The notes under the pieces were generated by a model, which saw nothing but the letters and a program-made list of their open reading frames with translations, made no database searches and was not told the origin of the DNA. The position numbers and the translations under genes are program-made. A stretch of 64,000 bases of DNA from an uncultured Parvibacter sp. Lineage in GTDB: Bacteria > Actinomycetota > Coriobacteriia > Coriobacteriales > Eggerthellaceae. Location: assembly GCA_910587945.1 (NCBI GenBank), contig CAJUNI010000003.1, forward strand, positions 1 to 64,000. The letters run 5' to 3'. Shown in pieces: positions 45,010-54,177 of the stretch (positions are counted from its first letter, which is position 1; every line of letters begins with the position of its first letter).

Positions 45010-46857
45010 CTAATCAAGCTGCAGCATCTGCTGGAAAACCACGTTGTCAAACCCGCGGCGCACATAACACACTGCCTCCGACTTGCTCGTAACTAGCTTC
45101 TGCAAGTCAACGGGAATCTCAACCCCGAGCACCCGCTGGTAGTCTGCCACCACCGTCTCGGTCATGTTGCCCAGAACCGAGTAGTCGGCCTTATCCAAGC
45201 GATTGAACTTCACATCCGCGATCATCTTGTCGATGTGGTCATAGGCATACACCACGCGCCCACCGTGGTCGAACAGGTTGTCCAACTGTGTGGCCACATA
45301 GCCCTTCACACCAGCATCGATCTTCTCGGCGCCGTGGATGATGAGCACATCCCCCACACCCAAAGACCCCACAGCAAAACCGATGGCATTCACCAGCTGT
45401 GCCATAGCGATGCCAGGACCTCGGCGCATCAGCTGAGACAAGTCGTAAATGACCCGCTGCGAGGTCACCGCACGATCAACCGCGTCCGAGGTGAAGTTGT
45501 TAAATAGGTCACCATTAGCCGACAGCAGATTGGAAAATGTCGTGGCCAGCACACTCATCGCATGCAGCTTCTCATCATCGCGTGCCCGAGAGTTCACCAG
45601 CGCCTTGTACTCGGTCTGCAGATAGCTCACGAACATTTGAAGACGCGGCACCTCACGGTGCGGCAGGCCCACCACGCGCAGACGATCACGATTGGCCATT
45701 GCGTTCTCGTACCACATGCGATTGTCGATGTAGAACTGCGTGGCCACGCTCTCAAGCGAACCGCGGATGATCGACCGATCAGCATCGGTGGTCTCATAAG
45801 CCTGCTCGGCCATGAGCGTCAGCTTGCGCATCTGCATCGGAAACACCGACAGCTCGTCATCCACCGAACCAAACATCTCGAACATATTCAAGGCGCCATG
45901 GTTCAAATCCACGTTTGCTGTGATGGTGCGAAATGCCGGTCCCAAATCCAACAGATTGGCCCCATTGAGCACCACATGCACGACCTTGTGTCCGTTCATG
46001 AGCGCTGCCTGTGACAGCTTGGATGCCCACATGTCGCTCACATGCGCACGGTTGCGCTGTGAATTGATCTGCTCGGATGCAATGACCGTATGGTGGCGGT
46101 ACATATCGGTGTCCATGACGATGCCCGATGAGTTCACATCCCCCACCATGTAACCCACGTACTCCCCACCGGGATCCTCCAAGCCATGGGTTACCAGCGA
46201 GTACGAACCCGCGTACTCAGTGGACGTAAAATGGAACCCCTTGCCGCGCTTGGCAGCATTGCCCAGAAGCAACGAGGACAGCTCGCGACGCTGGTCGCCC
46301 TGATAGGGCTTCGCATCCAGCGTGGCAAAACGCTCGGTATAGAGACGCTCGATCTTACCGATAGCATCGTCCAGAGCCTCCACCGTCGGCGCCTTGACAA
46401 GCAGCCGATTGTGCACTGACAGATAGCTCGCGCCCTCATTGAGCTCGGCTGTGATGATGTCAATGTCCGTGGACGTTTTAGACGCCTTTGCCTTGGACGA
46501 GCGATTACCGCCGGCATTCTGCTCATTGGAGTTGATGTTGGACACCTGCTCCGAGCGCGACTGCATGTCGCTCACCCATTTCTCCCCCATACGGCGCACC
46601 TGTTCTAGGTTCACCGTGGACACCCCATCAGACAGCCCAGATGGGATACGATTGATACCCCAGAACGGGCCGAAATTGTCACTTGCCACCGCATGGTGCG
46701 TGAATGTCAGAATAGAGGCAACATAGTCGTCCACCTCGAAGTAATCGCTGTGGAATACATAAGCAAACCGCGGCTTGAGACGGCTTAGGGCCTCAGACGA
46801 GCGAAAAGTCACGTCCGCTTCCTTCTGCTTCTTAGCTTTCTTCCCAAACAGAGCCAT
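45010..46857 (-). CDS. VirB4-like protein with degenerate nucleotide site, 615 aa
   Basis: The C-terminal 400 residues follow the VirB4 core: MYRHHTVIASEQINSQRNRA stands where HTLIxGxTGxGKS is expected, then GHKVVHVVLNGANLLDLG, DLNHGALNMFEMFG (the NPF/NPM block), and DVLIIHGAEKIDAG in place of hhhhDEA. The Walker A Gly-Lys-Ser/Thr and the Walker B Asp-Glu are both missing, so ATP hydrolysis by this protein is unlikely. Start and stop overlap with the upstream gene (TAATG), which encodes the matching N-terminal membrane part. It may be a structural VirB4 homologue, with energy supplied by VirD4 or by an intact VirB4 outside the window. Confidence 0.72.
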   Translation of the reverse strand: MALFGKKAKKQKEADVTFRSSEALSRLKPRFAYVFHSDYFEVDDYVASILTFTHHAVASDNFGPFWGINRIPSGLSDGVSTVNLEQVRRMGEKWVSDMQSRSEQVSNINSNEQNAGGNRSSKAKASKTSTDIDIITAELNEGASYLSVHNRLLVKAPTVEALDDAIGKIERLYTERFATLDAKPYQGDQRRELSSLLLGNAAKRGKGFHFTSTEYAGSYSLVTHGLEDPGGEYVGYMVGDVNSSGIVMDTDMYRHHTVIASEQINSQRNRAHVSDMWASKLSQAALMNGHKVVHVVLNGANLLDLGPAFRTITANVDLNHGALNMFEMFGSVDDELSVFPMQMRKLTLMAEQAYETTDADRSIIRGSLESVATQFYIDNRMWYENAMANRDRLRVVGLPHREVPRLQMFVSYLQTEYKALVNSRARDDEKLHAMSVLATTFSNLLSANGDLFNNFTSDAVDRAVTSQRVIYDLSQLMRRGPGIAMAQLVNAIGFAVGSLGVGDVLIIHGAEKIDAGVKGYVATQLDNLFDHGGRVVYAYDHIDKMIADVKFNRLDKADYSVLGNMTETVVADYQRVLGVEIPVDLQKLVTSKSEAVCYVRRGFDNVVFQQMLQLD

Positions 46858-47735
46858 TAGACCGTCTCCTTACCCTTGAACAGCGACGAAAGCGCCGTAT
46901 CAATATCACTTCCGAACAGAGCCGCAGCCCGTTTGAACACCAGCGTAGAGTTCTCGCACTCGGATACAAACATGTTCTTGGCCCGGTCAAGCGCCTCCCG
47001 ATTATCTGCCTTAATGATCATGTACTGATGGATGGACCTGAAGTTCTTGCCCACACCCTCTGCGAGCGTATGGCGCTCGGCCCGAGCAAGCGCCAGCAGC
47101 TCAGGGTCCCCACCCTGAAGCCGTGCAATGCGCCGATCCATAGCCGCCACCTGCTTCTCTACATGCTGGGGCTCCTTTACAGTCAGAAAGATGAGCTCAT
47201 AGTCGGTGTGCATCTTCCGGAAGAACGTATCGCAACGGTCGATGATCGCATCGCGGTCCTCATCGAACAGAAGCACCGAGCCCGAACCCACGACCGAATA
47301 GGCATAGCCCCACGTGCCATCGGTGAACTCGATAAGCCCGCGGTCATAATCAATGTTCGCAATACGGCACACCCCGCGAAACTCGTTGGCCATATCCGTC
47401 ACACGGCACTTGACACGCCGCTTGCCGCCCGTCATGTACTCGATGGCCACCGGCACCCAGGAGGCCTTGATGCCGCCCAGACCATCGGAGCGCACAAGCA
47501 ACCAGGTGGCCAGCGCCCACAAAAGCACGAACGGGATGATGAGCAAAGGCCCACCTGCTGCCACAAATGACTGGGTAACGATCCAAGCGCAAACAAAGCC
47601 GCTCCCCAAAGCGGCAAGAATCGTCTTCATTGGCAGCGGCCTGAGTCCCACTCCCGAGCTGCCTTGCAGTGCCAACTCCACATCAAGGAACGAACTGTCC
47701 AATGATGTCGGAATCTTATAGGATTTCTTCGCCAT
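46857..47735 (-). CDS. VirB3/VirB4 N-terminal-like membrane protein, 292 aa
   Basis: ATG 47735 preceded by AAAGGGAATTG. Residues 35-85 carry two membrane helices (ILAALGSGFVCAWIVTQSFV; LLIIPFVLLWALATWLLV), as in VirB3/PrgI. The rest resembles the N-terminal domain of VirB4 (RGLIEFTDGTWGYAYSVVGS, DYELIFLTVKEPQHVEKQV, RSIHQYMIIKADNREALDRA). The TAATG overlap with the next gene indicates that VirB4 is encoded here as two coupled polypeptides, one membrane-attached. This split arrangement is the main oddity. Confidence 0.68.
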   Translation of the reverse strand: MAKKSYKIPTSLDSSFLDVELALQGSSGVGLRPLPMKTILAALGSGFVCAWIVTQSFVAAGGPLLIIPFVLLWALATWLLVRSDGLGGIKASWVPVAIEYMTGGKRRVKCRVTDMANEFRGVCRIANIDYDRGLIEFTDGTWGYAYSVVGSGSVLLFDEDRDAIIDRCDTFFRKMHTDYELIFLTVKEPQHVEKQVAAMDRRIARLQGGDPELLALARAERHTLAEGVGKNFRSIHQYMIIKADNREALDRAKNMFVSECENSTLVFKRAAALFGSDIDTALSSLFKGKETV

Positions 47736-47767
47736 AGTGACAATTCCCTTTCGTACATCTCCAACTC

Positions 47768-47845
47768 TCACCCAGTCATGCTACCATGTTCACATGCAAG
47801 GCGCACATGCGGATTTCCCGACCGCCAGGCACGCAGGTTCGACAT
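47768..47845 (-). CDS. Possible 25-residue leader peptide
   Basis: ATG 47845 directly follows AAGGGGAGAGAGA, a stronger ribosome site than most genes here. The frame MSNLRAWRSGNPHVRLACEH ends 33 bases before the next gene. It may be a translated leader, or the site may be fortuitous. The remainder of 47736-48028 shows no other gene. Confidence 0.3.
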   Translation of the reverse strand: MSNLRAWRSGNPHVRLACEHGSMTG

Positions 47846-48028
47846 TCTCTCTCCCCTTGAACCTCGAACTGCACAAACCACTGCCTCGCCTGCAATCCTC
47901 TCTCCAAGAGGGCCGCTCCACAGGTTCGCACATACGTCCTCTCCCCTGGGACATGAACCTCCGGAGCAGCCCTCAATTTTTTTATCCCCTGACCGAATCG
48001 CGTCTGCTTCGAACCCCTCTTCTGGCCC

Positions 48029-50230
48029 TTAGTCGAAGCTCATGTCGATGACCCAGTTGTCGCCCCACTTCGGATCCTCGTCCTTGGTCTTCCAGACCAG
48101 CTTAAGATTGGCCCCGAACTCCGTGCCCTTGCGGCTCTTGAGTCCCTCCACACGGATGGTGCAGCCGCTTTCGAGCTGGGTGCGCTCCTCGTCGGTAAAC
48201 ACATGGCCTGCACAGGACTTCGGGCACTTCGGCGTGGACTCGTCGCTCTTCGGGAAATCCCCCGTGACACCGAAATAGGTGCGACCGTTATACTCAAGAT
48301 CATCTTCGAGCCAGCACTCCCAATCATAGGGCTTGCCCGTCTTGCTGGACACTGCAGAGATCACCACATGCTCACCGCGGAACAGACGGTCCACCTCGTC
48401 ATCGGTGAAACGATGCCCGCGGTGGTTGCGATTGAAGCGCTTCGCCTCACCGTTCCACGTGCCCTCGGCATACTCCTTGTCGGCAAAATCAGCCATTTTG
48501 AAACCGCCTTTCTTCGCGTTTCCCTTCATCGTCTCTATATCCTCGCGCACCAGCTTGGCCACTTCGGCCAGAAGCGCATCAGGATCAGCCTTACCCGCAG
48601 CCACATCATCCATCTGCTTGAACACACGCTCAGACAGATGGATATCCCCGATGTTAGTTCCCGGCAGCAGGGCATAACTCATCTCCCCCACCTCGGTCAG
48701 CTTCAGCTTGCCTTTAGTGTCGGAGATAAGCGGATACTTGGTGCCGCAGGCGTCCGCCAGAACGGACACGCGCGTGGCGCCCGTACCCACGTTGTAACGC
48801 TCAAGCTGCTTGCACAGCCACTTTTGCGTTGGATACGGCGGCCGCGGCGGCACACCCTCATGGATAAACGGCTCAGCCTTTGCGCCCAAACCCTTCTTCG
48901 ACACCTGAGTGTCGCTATCATCGTCAGCATCGGCATCGAAAATGCCCTTCCAACCCATGGACTTTGGAATGTTCACGGTGCCCACATAAGTCGGATAATC
49001 GGCCACGTGGCCCTTCTGCTGCTCATAGACGTAATCCTCAGCGAGCATCGTGAGGTAGTTCTTAGCGATGATCTGATACAGAGCACCAGCACCTGCGCCG
49101 AATTTTGCATCCAAGTCACGCAGCGAAGCAGGGACGTTAGGCCCTGGGCGATTCGCCCCGTGAGCCATGCCGTCCTTCACATGGGTCTTGCGAGGTGTGC
49201 GATGTGTAAGCATCGACACATCGGCGCCTACGACCTTGGCAATGGCATTGATTTTCGGCAGAAGCTCATTGAACTGCTCCGCAGTGACACAATGATCTTC
49301 TGTGCGCGGGTAACTCAGCACCTGAGACTCGTACATGCGTTGATAAAGCTTGAGAACAGCGTCGGGCTTCATCCCCTTGGCCGACATGAGCGCCGACACA
49401 CCAGCCAAATCGAGCAGCTTCGGCGGCGCTGTAGTTTTCTCCTTCGTAGAGTCATGCACCACAGCACTCGCGTGCAGCCCACCGGGCACCTCGGCCTTGG
49501 TCGCATAGCGCTCCGTGTCTGGATCGCTGTACACAACCCCATTCTCATCCTTGAAACGATTCTCGTAGAACGGGACGGCCTTGTAGTTGTTGTATGCCTT
49601 GAGCGCATCCCCGATGAGCAGCACCATAGCCGACTTCAGGCGCCCCTGGCGCACGACCACGCGCCCCGGAGACACCTTCGTAGCAATGCGCGTGAACTGC
49701 ATTGACAGGAAGTCCCAGCGATTACGAAACCACGCCTTTTTATAGTCAGGGTCATCGACCATACCAGGCAGCACCACCTGGTTATCCCAGGCTTTTTGGA
49801 TCTCTTTGACCGACTCATCGGCAAAGAACAAACGACCCCACGTCTTGGGTCGCAGGTTGGCCGCATCAAGCGCCTCCCAGGCCAGAAGCTCGCCCTCACC
49901 AGACGGGTCATCATCCGTTGCGATCAAAATCTTATCGCACTTGGACAGCGTGGACTTCATATCGTTGAACACACTCGTAGTGTCCTTACGACGCTGCTGC
50001 TTCCACTTCATATGAGACGGATCCCACGGCAGGTTCGCCAGCTCCCAGGACTTGTACTGCTCGACCAGTGCTGCCGGCACCTGCTTCTCGGGCGGCGCCA
50101 GCTCGAACAGATGACCGCGCAGAGCACAGATGACATACTGCTCGCCTTTGTATGTGCCAGACATACCGCCCAGCGCCTTAGCGAAATTACGCGCAGCACT
50201 TGGCTTCTCGCAAAGAACTCCTGTGGTCAT
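48029..50230 (-). CDS. topB: Type IA DNA topoisomerase (TopB-like), 733 aa
   Basis: Toprim domain: LCEKPSAARNFAKAL at the start and DDDPSGEGELLAWE around residue 107. The DNA-gate region has the active-site tyrosine in SYPRTEDHCV (about residue 315), matching the SYPRT motif of topoisomerase III. PTQKWLCKQLERYNVGTGAT is the conserved block following the gate. The C-terminal 150 residues contain two repeats of a topo-specific module (HRGHRFTDDEVDRLFRGEHV; CAGHVFTDEERTQLESG) without zinc-finger cysteine sets. ATG 50230 has GAGGAGG upstream. It relaxes or decatenates single-stranded regions in transfer or replication, and is a frequent passenger in large conjugative elements. Confidence 0.88.
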   Translation of the reverse strand: MTTGVLCEKPSAARNFAKALGGMSGTYKGEQYVICALRGHLFELAPPEKQVPAALVEQYKSWELANLPWDPSHMKWKQQRRKDTTSVFNDMKSTLSKCDKILIATDDDPSGEGELLAWEALDAANLRPKTWGRLFFADESVKEIQKAWDNQVVLPGMVDDPDYKKAWFRNRWDFLSMQFTRIATKVSPGRVVVRQGRLKSAMVLLIGDALKAYNNYKAVPFYENRFKDENGVVYSDPDTERYATKAEVPGGLHASAVVHDSTKEKTTAPPKLLDLAGVSALMSAKGMKPDAVLKLYQRMYESQVLSYPRTEDHCVTAEQFNELLPKINAIAKVVGADVSMLTHRTPRKTHVKDGMAHGANRPGPNVPASLRDLDAKFGAGAGALYQIIAKNYLTMLAEDYVYEQQKGHVADYPTYVGTVNIPKSMGWKGIFDADADDDSDTQVSKKGLGAKAEPFIHEGVPPRPPYPTQKWLCKQLERYNVGTGATRVSVLADACGTKYPLISDTKGKLKLTEVGEMSYALLPGTNIGDIHLSERVFKQMDDVAAGKADPDALLAEVAKLVREDIETMKGNAKKGGFKMADFADKEYAEGTWNGEAKRFNRNHRGHRFTDDEVDRLFRGEHVVISAVSSKTGKPYDWECWLEDDLEYNGRTYFGVTGDFPKSDESTPKCPKSCAGHVFTDEERTQLESGCTIRVEGLKSRKGTEFGANLKLVWKTKDEDPKWGDNWVIDMSFD

Positions 50231-50243
50231 AGATATGCCTCCT

Positions 50244-50465
50244 CTACTCTTCGACCATATGCATACGGGCCAGCGCGATAATGTCCCCGCTCAGCTGCAG
50301 CTCCTGCTTGGCGCGATTCCAGTCATCGGACATATGCGCATTGAAGTCCCACTGCATACGCATCTCCTGAAGCTCAACCATGTCTGCTGCCGTGATGGCG
50401 CCCACAAATGGCTCCTTATTCACGACGCACTGGCGCAGCTCATCCCATAGCGTAAGTTCAGACAT
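50244..50465 (-). CDS. Small protein of unknown function, 73 aa
   Basis: ATG 50465 preceded by AAAGGGGACAC. Starts MSELTLWDELRQCVVNKEPF. Soluble, helical, acidic, no recognised motif. It precedes the topoisomerase gene by 13 bases and is probably co-transcribed with it. Minus 10 TATAAT at 50535-50540. Confidence 0.62.
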   Translation of the reverse strand: MSELTLWDELRQCVVNKEPFVGAITAADMVELQEMRMQWDFNAHMSDDWNRAKQELQLSGDIIALARMHMVEE

Positions 50466-50534
50466 AAAAGTGTCCCCTTTCAAATCGCTCTCTCGTGGAA
50501 TGGGGATTCCCGTACCCCATTTCCCTGTTCAAAC

Positions 50535-50540
50535 ATTATA
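50535..50540 (-). promoter_or_regulatory. Minus 10 element before 73-aa and topoisomerase genes
   Basis: CTTATAATG on the minus strand, about 70 bases upstream of the ATG at 50465. The minus 35 is weak. Confidence 0.45.
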
Positions 50541-50683
50541 AGGCATGGCGTTTCGTTTTGGAAACATTTCTCAAAAGAAACTGACCAGAGTTCAGGCACG
50601 TTCCGACCACCTGGAAAAACGGGCGCTCGCGCCCGCGGTATCGTCCGTGCAGTACACAACTGAAACCGAAGGAAGTGATACCC

Positions 50684-50917
50684 ATGCTGCTCGAATTCAT
50701 CTACGGAAAGAACAACCCTTGCAACCAACTTACTGACGACCAGGCGTTTCCAATCTTCTTCGCCATTGCGACTGTCGTCATCCTCGTGGCCCTTGGCATC
50801 ATCGTCTGCGGATTTACAGGCTGGGTTGGCACCATCCCGTGCACCATCGTGCTCATCGTTGACATCGTGGTCTTCTTCGTAACCCACGCGCTGCTCATCT
50901 GGCCACGAACCGAGTAG
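50684..50917 (+). CDS. Small membrane protein, 77 aa, plus strand
   Basis: ATG 50684 follows GAAGGAAG. Two hydrophobic helices (FFAIATVVILVALGIIVCGF; IPCTIVLIVDIVVFFVTHAL). A lone plus-strand gene between minus-strand genes. No family assigned. It stops one base from the end of the next minus-strand gene. Confidence 0.6.
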   Translation: MLLEFIYGKNNPCNQLTDDQAFPIFFAIATVVILVALGIIVCGFTGWVGTIPCTIVLIVDIVVFFVTHALLIWPRTE

Positions 50918-50918
50918 A

Positions 50919-51317
50919 CTACATAGATTCCAGCTTAATAGCACCCCCGATCATTGCCATGGCGCGTGCCATGGCATTTTTTTGCTGCTCAGTGGTGAGC
51001 TCCAACAGACGATAGTCCAGAACCACCACGTCCCCAGAATCGGCCACCAGCTGAGCGTAAAGACTCTGGTGGTTCCACGGTGACACCCACACCGACGGAA
51101 GCATGTCAGAGCGCACCATATCATCCGTGTAGATGCTCACATACGTGCCGCCCTCCACAGGTACACTTTCAACGACGAACGACAAGCCCCATTGGAAAGC
51201 ACTACAGCGCAGGCACACACAGGTCTGTCGATCCTCCTCCGTGCACCCAAGACTGGCCGGCACGTCATCACAGTGGATTTTGATGTCCACTCCGCGACCG
51301 AGCACGTCGATGGCCAT
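50919..51317 (-). CDS. Protein of unknown function, probably 5'-truncated by an insertion sequence
   Basis: The portion from MAIDVLGRGVDIKIH to the C-terminus (132 residues) has ordinary codon use and a sensible sequence (GGTYVSIYTDDMVRSDMLPS, VVVLDYRLLELTTEQQKNAM). The open frame continues upstream to 51551, but that part lies antisense to a TnpB fragment, so it is not native. No good ribosome site precedes 51317. The gene has likely lost its 5' end. Confidence 0.5.
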   Translation of the reverse strand: MAIDVLGRGVDIKIHCDDVPASLGCTEEDRQTCVCLRCSAFQWGLSFVVESVPVEGGTYVSIYTDDMVRSDMLPSVWVSPWNHQSLYAQLVADSGDVVVLDYRLLELTTEQQKNAMARAMAMIGGAIKLESM

Positions 51318-51320
51318 TCG

Positions 51321-51569
51321 TGCGATATGGGCCGCAGTCGCAACCTGACACTCGCAGATAGACGCATTGTCTGTCCTCGTTGCGGGTACACGGCTGATCG
51401 CGACGTTCACGCAGCACGTAACATGCTCGTGTTCGCACAGGATGCGAACAACATCAAAGTAGGGCAGGAACTGTCCGAATTCACGCTTATGGAGAGCGCT
51501 TTCCCTGCTCGTGATCGCAAGATCATGGGTAAATGGCGCTCGATGAAGCAAGAAGCCACGTTGCTTTAG
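51321..51569 (+). pseudogene. tnpB: Remnant of IS605-family TnpB, C-terminal zinc-ribbon fragment
   Basis: Reads NLTLADRRIVCPRCGYTADR then DVHAARNML, the hallmark end of TnpB (LTLADR, CPxCG, DRDxNAAxN). The first Cys pair is damaged (CDMGRSRN) and everything upstream, including the RuvC core, is gone. The fragment ends with MKQEATLL and stops inside the right-end hairpin. It lies at the broken 5' end of the minus-strand gene at 50919-51317. Confidence 0.8.
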
Positions 51570-51585
51570 CTGCGTGGTAGTTCAC
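51555..51585 (+). mobile_element. IS200/IS605-type right end hairpin
   Basis: CCACG and CGTGG enclose an inner GCT/AGC pair, followed by TAGTTCAC, the usual end of IS605-family right ends and of the associated guide RNA scaffold. It abuts the stop codon of the minus-strand gene at 51582. No left end or TnpA is visible. Confidence 0.6.
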
Positions 51586-52145
51586 CGCACCAACTCTCCA
51601 ATGGCCACGCCATCCGCGTTGTACACAACGTAGTGCTTATTCGGGTCCAGCTCGGCCACATCATCATGAGCATCGCACGAAATCGCACGCTTGCACCCAC
51701 CTACCATACCGAGCGGTGTGCGCTTGGACTCAAGAGCTGCGATAGCCGCCTCCGCGAGCGACACGACACGCCAATTTGGACCATCTTCGACGGCGCACCA
51801 GGTGGCGCCAGCTTTGGCCATGGCCCGCACTGCATCATCAACGCGGTCCTTCTCGCTCATGAGCAGCGTGGACTTGGCCCTCTTGCGCGCCACATCTCCG
51901 CGCCCCAACAGCATATCTGTCTCGCGCGTCAGCGTCTTGATCATTGCCTCGCTGATACCAACGAAGCCTTTATCATCTGCGTGGCTCAGATAATTGCGTA
52001 CCGTGCGGCAGAACCGCAGACGTTCTGCCCGGATGTCGCCCTTCAGTGTTTCCTCATACTCACGGCACTCCATACCGCACGCGCAGCGCACTGCAGCCTC
52101 GTAGCTGCGATATGCCTCCAGAAAACTTCGCGCTGTTACTGCCAT
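51582..52145 (-). CDS. Protein of unknown function, 187 aa
   Basis: ATG 52145 preceded by AAAGGGGAG. N-terminal helical part with two Cys (ACGMECREYEETL). From about residue 115 the pattern LLMSEKDRVDDAVRAMAKAG, then WCAVEDGPNWRVVSLAE, is reminiscent of a CBS-type ligand-binding half, not certain. The C-terminus ends in a beta hairpin (HYVVYNADGVAIGELV). Two bases separate it from the MATE-like gene, so they are one operon. The stop coincides with the right end of the IS remnant, which may have replaced a few 3' codons. Confidence 0.6.
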   Translation of the reverse strand: MAVTARSFLEAYRSYEAAVRCACGMECREYEETLKGDIRAERLRFCRTVRNYLSHADDKGFVGISEAMIKTLTRETDMLLGRGDVARKRAKSTLLMSEKDRVDDAVRAMAKAGATWCAVEDGPNWRVVSLAEAAIAALESKRTPLGMVGGCKRAISCDAHDDVAELDPNKHYVVYNADGVAIGELVR

Positions 52146-52147
52146 CT

Positions 52148-53437
52148 CTACTCCCCTTTCGCCATACACGTGTCCATATCTGCTGGCGCCATGTCCGCTT
52201 CCCAACCGAACTGGCGATCCAGCTGTTTCACTTTATGATAATACCACAGGGCGCGGCCTGTCGTTTGGAAAAATCCCGTGCTGGCCATAACAAACACGCC
52301 CACCTCTGGTGGAGCCACCATGACCGCAAGCCACGGAACCACCACCCACGCCGGACTTACCATGCAAATCCCCGCGAACACATCCCGTGTCCGCCCGCAT
52401 ATCGTAAGCCAATCCTGCATCTGCGTGCACACTGTCATCAAGACATAATTCGGGATGTACACTGTGACCACCGCCATGGCGAGCCAGAAATCCGCCGACC
52501 CGCACGTGATCACCGCAAACAGATACGCAAATCCGATGCCGGCCAAACACGCCGTCGCGCTCGTGCTGCGCCTAAGTTCGCAGAGCTTCTCACGACCTGC
52601 CCGATACTGCGCCTCATCTCGTGCCCCGTCTGTAGGTAGCATGATCAGAAGCGTGTTGGAATAGGCCTCGTTGGCCAAATCAGACTCGATGACCGCATTC
52701 TGGCACACAATAAAGACTGCATAGTATTCAACCGGCAGAAAGCTCGCGAACATGCTCATGCACCCCGTGCCGCACCGCTTTACCACATCCGTGCCGCAAA
52801 GCGGCGCCCCGACCTTCCAACAAACAGCCCACACATCCCCACTGGGTACCCACGTGCCGCCCCACTCGATGCTTCGTGCCAGGTACACCGAACAGACCGC
52901 ATAGGCCGCCAAAGTTGCGAACAGCACACATATCGGCTCTCTCACCAGCGCAAACATCGCCAGATTCGCTGAGATCGAGACAACGTAAAACATGATAAGC
53001 CCGCGGCGATAGGCCTTCAGTTTCTTCTGCAACCGCGTCACGTCGAACAGATACGTGCAAGCCGCATCGATCGGCGTGTAAACCACCCCGAGCCTGAACA
53101 TGTCGGCCAACACTTGCCGCATCTCATCTGAGATGCCGAACAACTCCGCAATGCTCTCGGCTCCAAAGAACATCGCCAAACCGCACACAAGCCCGCAGAC
53201 CACCTGCACACTGAACAGCCCGCGCTCGTTGACCCGTTTCACCACATAGGTCTTGAACCCCAAAGACCAAATGGCGATGACCAGCATCTCGACCGTGTAA
53301 TAGGCCCCGATGATACCGATGGCCTCAAGCGAGATGTGGTTGCCAATGGCATCGTTGATCACATTGCCCACACCGAGCAACATAAAGCTGATCATCAGCG
53401 AGAAGAACGTCCGGGGCGCCGCGAAATACTTGCGCAT
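52148..53437 (-). CDS. MATE-like multidrug/flippase-type membrane transporter, 429 aa
   Basis: ATG 53437 follows AAGGGG. Twelve or so hydrophobic helices in two halves, beginning FFSLMISFMLLGVGNVINDA and including YYTVEMLVIAIWSLGFKTYV and WVVVPWLAVMVAPPEVGVFV. The length and pattern are those of MATE/MOP-superfamily carriers. Substrate unknown. A cytoplasmic tail ends MDTCMAKGE. It lies in the mobilisation region between DNA-binding proteins and is probably accessory cargo or a lipid/wall precursor transporter. Confidence 0.62.
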   Translation of the reverse strand: MRKYFAAPRTFFSLMISFMLLGVGNVINDAIGNHISLEAIGIIGAYYTVEMLVIAIWSLGFKTYVVKRVNERGLFSVQVVCGLVCGLAMFFGAESIAELFGISDEMRQVLADMFRLGVVYTPIDAACTYLFDVTRLQKKLKAYRRGLIMFYVVSISANLAMFALVREPICVLFATLAAYAVCSVYLARSIEWGGTWVPSGDVWAVCWKVGAPLCGTDVVKRCGTGCMSMFASFLPVEYYAVFIVCQNAVIESDLANEAYSNTLLIMLPTDGARDEAQYRAGREKLCELRRSTSATACLAGIGFAYLFAVITCGSADFWLAMAVVTVYIPNYVLMTVCTQMQDWLTICGRTRDVFAGICMVSPAWVVVPWLAVMVAPPEVGVFVMASTGFFQTTGRALWYYHKVKQLDRQFGWEADMAPADMDTCMAKGE

Positions 53438-53449
53438 TGCGCCCACCCC

Positions 53450-54175
53450 TTAGGATTTAGGTCGTCCCTCGTTGATGCGATCCTGACGGACTTTCTCTTT
53501 CGCCGTGTCCCGAATGCGCTGCCGCATGCGCTCCAAATCCGGCTCCTCGAAATCTACCTGAGTCGGAGACGCAGGGGTGTTGCGACGGAAACCCAAACGA
53601 TCGAACAGCATGAACGCATTACCGAGGGACACCTCTTCCAGAAGAGACGCAAAATGCGCGTTCTGCTGCTCCAGATGCCGCATGCGGCTGTTAAGGGACA
53701 CCAACCCCTCATCACTCTTCTTAAGCACGGAGACGGCTTCTCGTGCCCTCTCAGACAGGTCATCACCGTCGTAACCCAGATTAAACGCGCAGAACGCTGC
53801 CATAGTGTCGGTCAAATTCAGAGGCGACGCCTCTTCAAGCCCTTGACCTAGAAACACAGGATGCGACTGGCGGATAGCCACGATGAGCCCGCTGGGCACA
53901 TCACGCACCTGCTGCACGGCCCCTGAGCCCTTCGGGCGCCCACGGCGCCGCTTGCTGCTGTGCTCAGGCTCTTTCTCCTTAGCGTCCTCCGCCGTGCTCT
54001 GGTACTGCGCCCCGCGGTGAGGCGCCTCTACCGGCTCATGATCGAGTGCCGCCCGCGCCCGTGCGTCCTCCGCTGCAATGCGCTCGTTCTCCCGTGCCGC
54101 AATAAACTCCCGCTGGCTGCGCGCAGGATTTCCGCGCAACGCCGCATCGAAATCCGCTGTCAAATCCAAGCCCAT
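53450..54175 (-). CDS. AT-hook-bearing DNA-binding protein, probable relaxosome accessory, 241 aa
   Basis: Residues 70-85 read SSKRRRGRPKGSG, an AT-hook (RGRPKGSG) set in a basic stretch. The N-terminal 65 residues are charged and helical; the C-terminal half has coiled coil (SLNSRMRHLEQQNAHFASLL). It follows the ribbon-helix-helix gene by 2 bases, so both are co-translated. A role in bending or bridging oriT DNA is inferred from position. Confidence 0.65.
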   Translation of the reverse strand: MGLDLTADFDAALRGNPARSQREFIAARENERIAAEDARARAALDHEPVEAPHRGAQYQSTAEDAKEKEPEHSSKRRRGRPKGSGAVQQVRDVPSGLIVAIRQSHPVFLGQGLEEASPLNLTDTMAAFCAFNLGYDGDDLSERAREAVSVLKKSDEGLVSLNSRMRHLEQQNAHFASLLEEVSLGNAFMLFDRLGFRRNTPASPTQVDFEEPDLERMRQRIRDTAKEKVRQDRINEGRPKS

Positions 54176-54177
54176 GG

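Noticed and set aside
50919-51551. Full 210-codon minus-strand frame as one gene
   Set aside because: Its first 78 codons are antisense to the TnpB fragment, so only the part from 51317 is treated as native.
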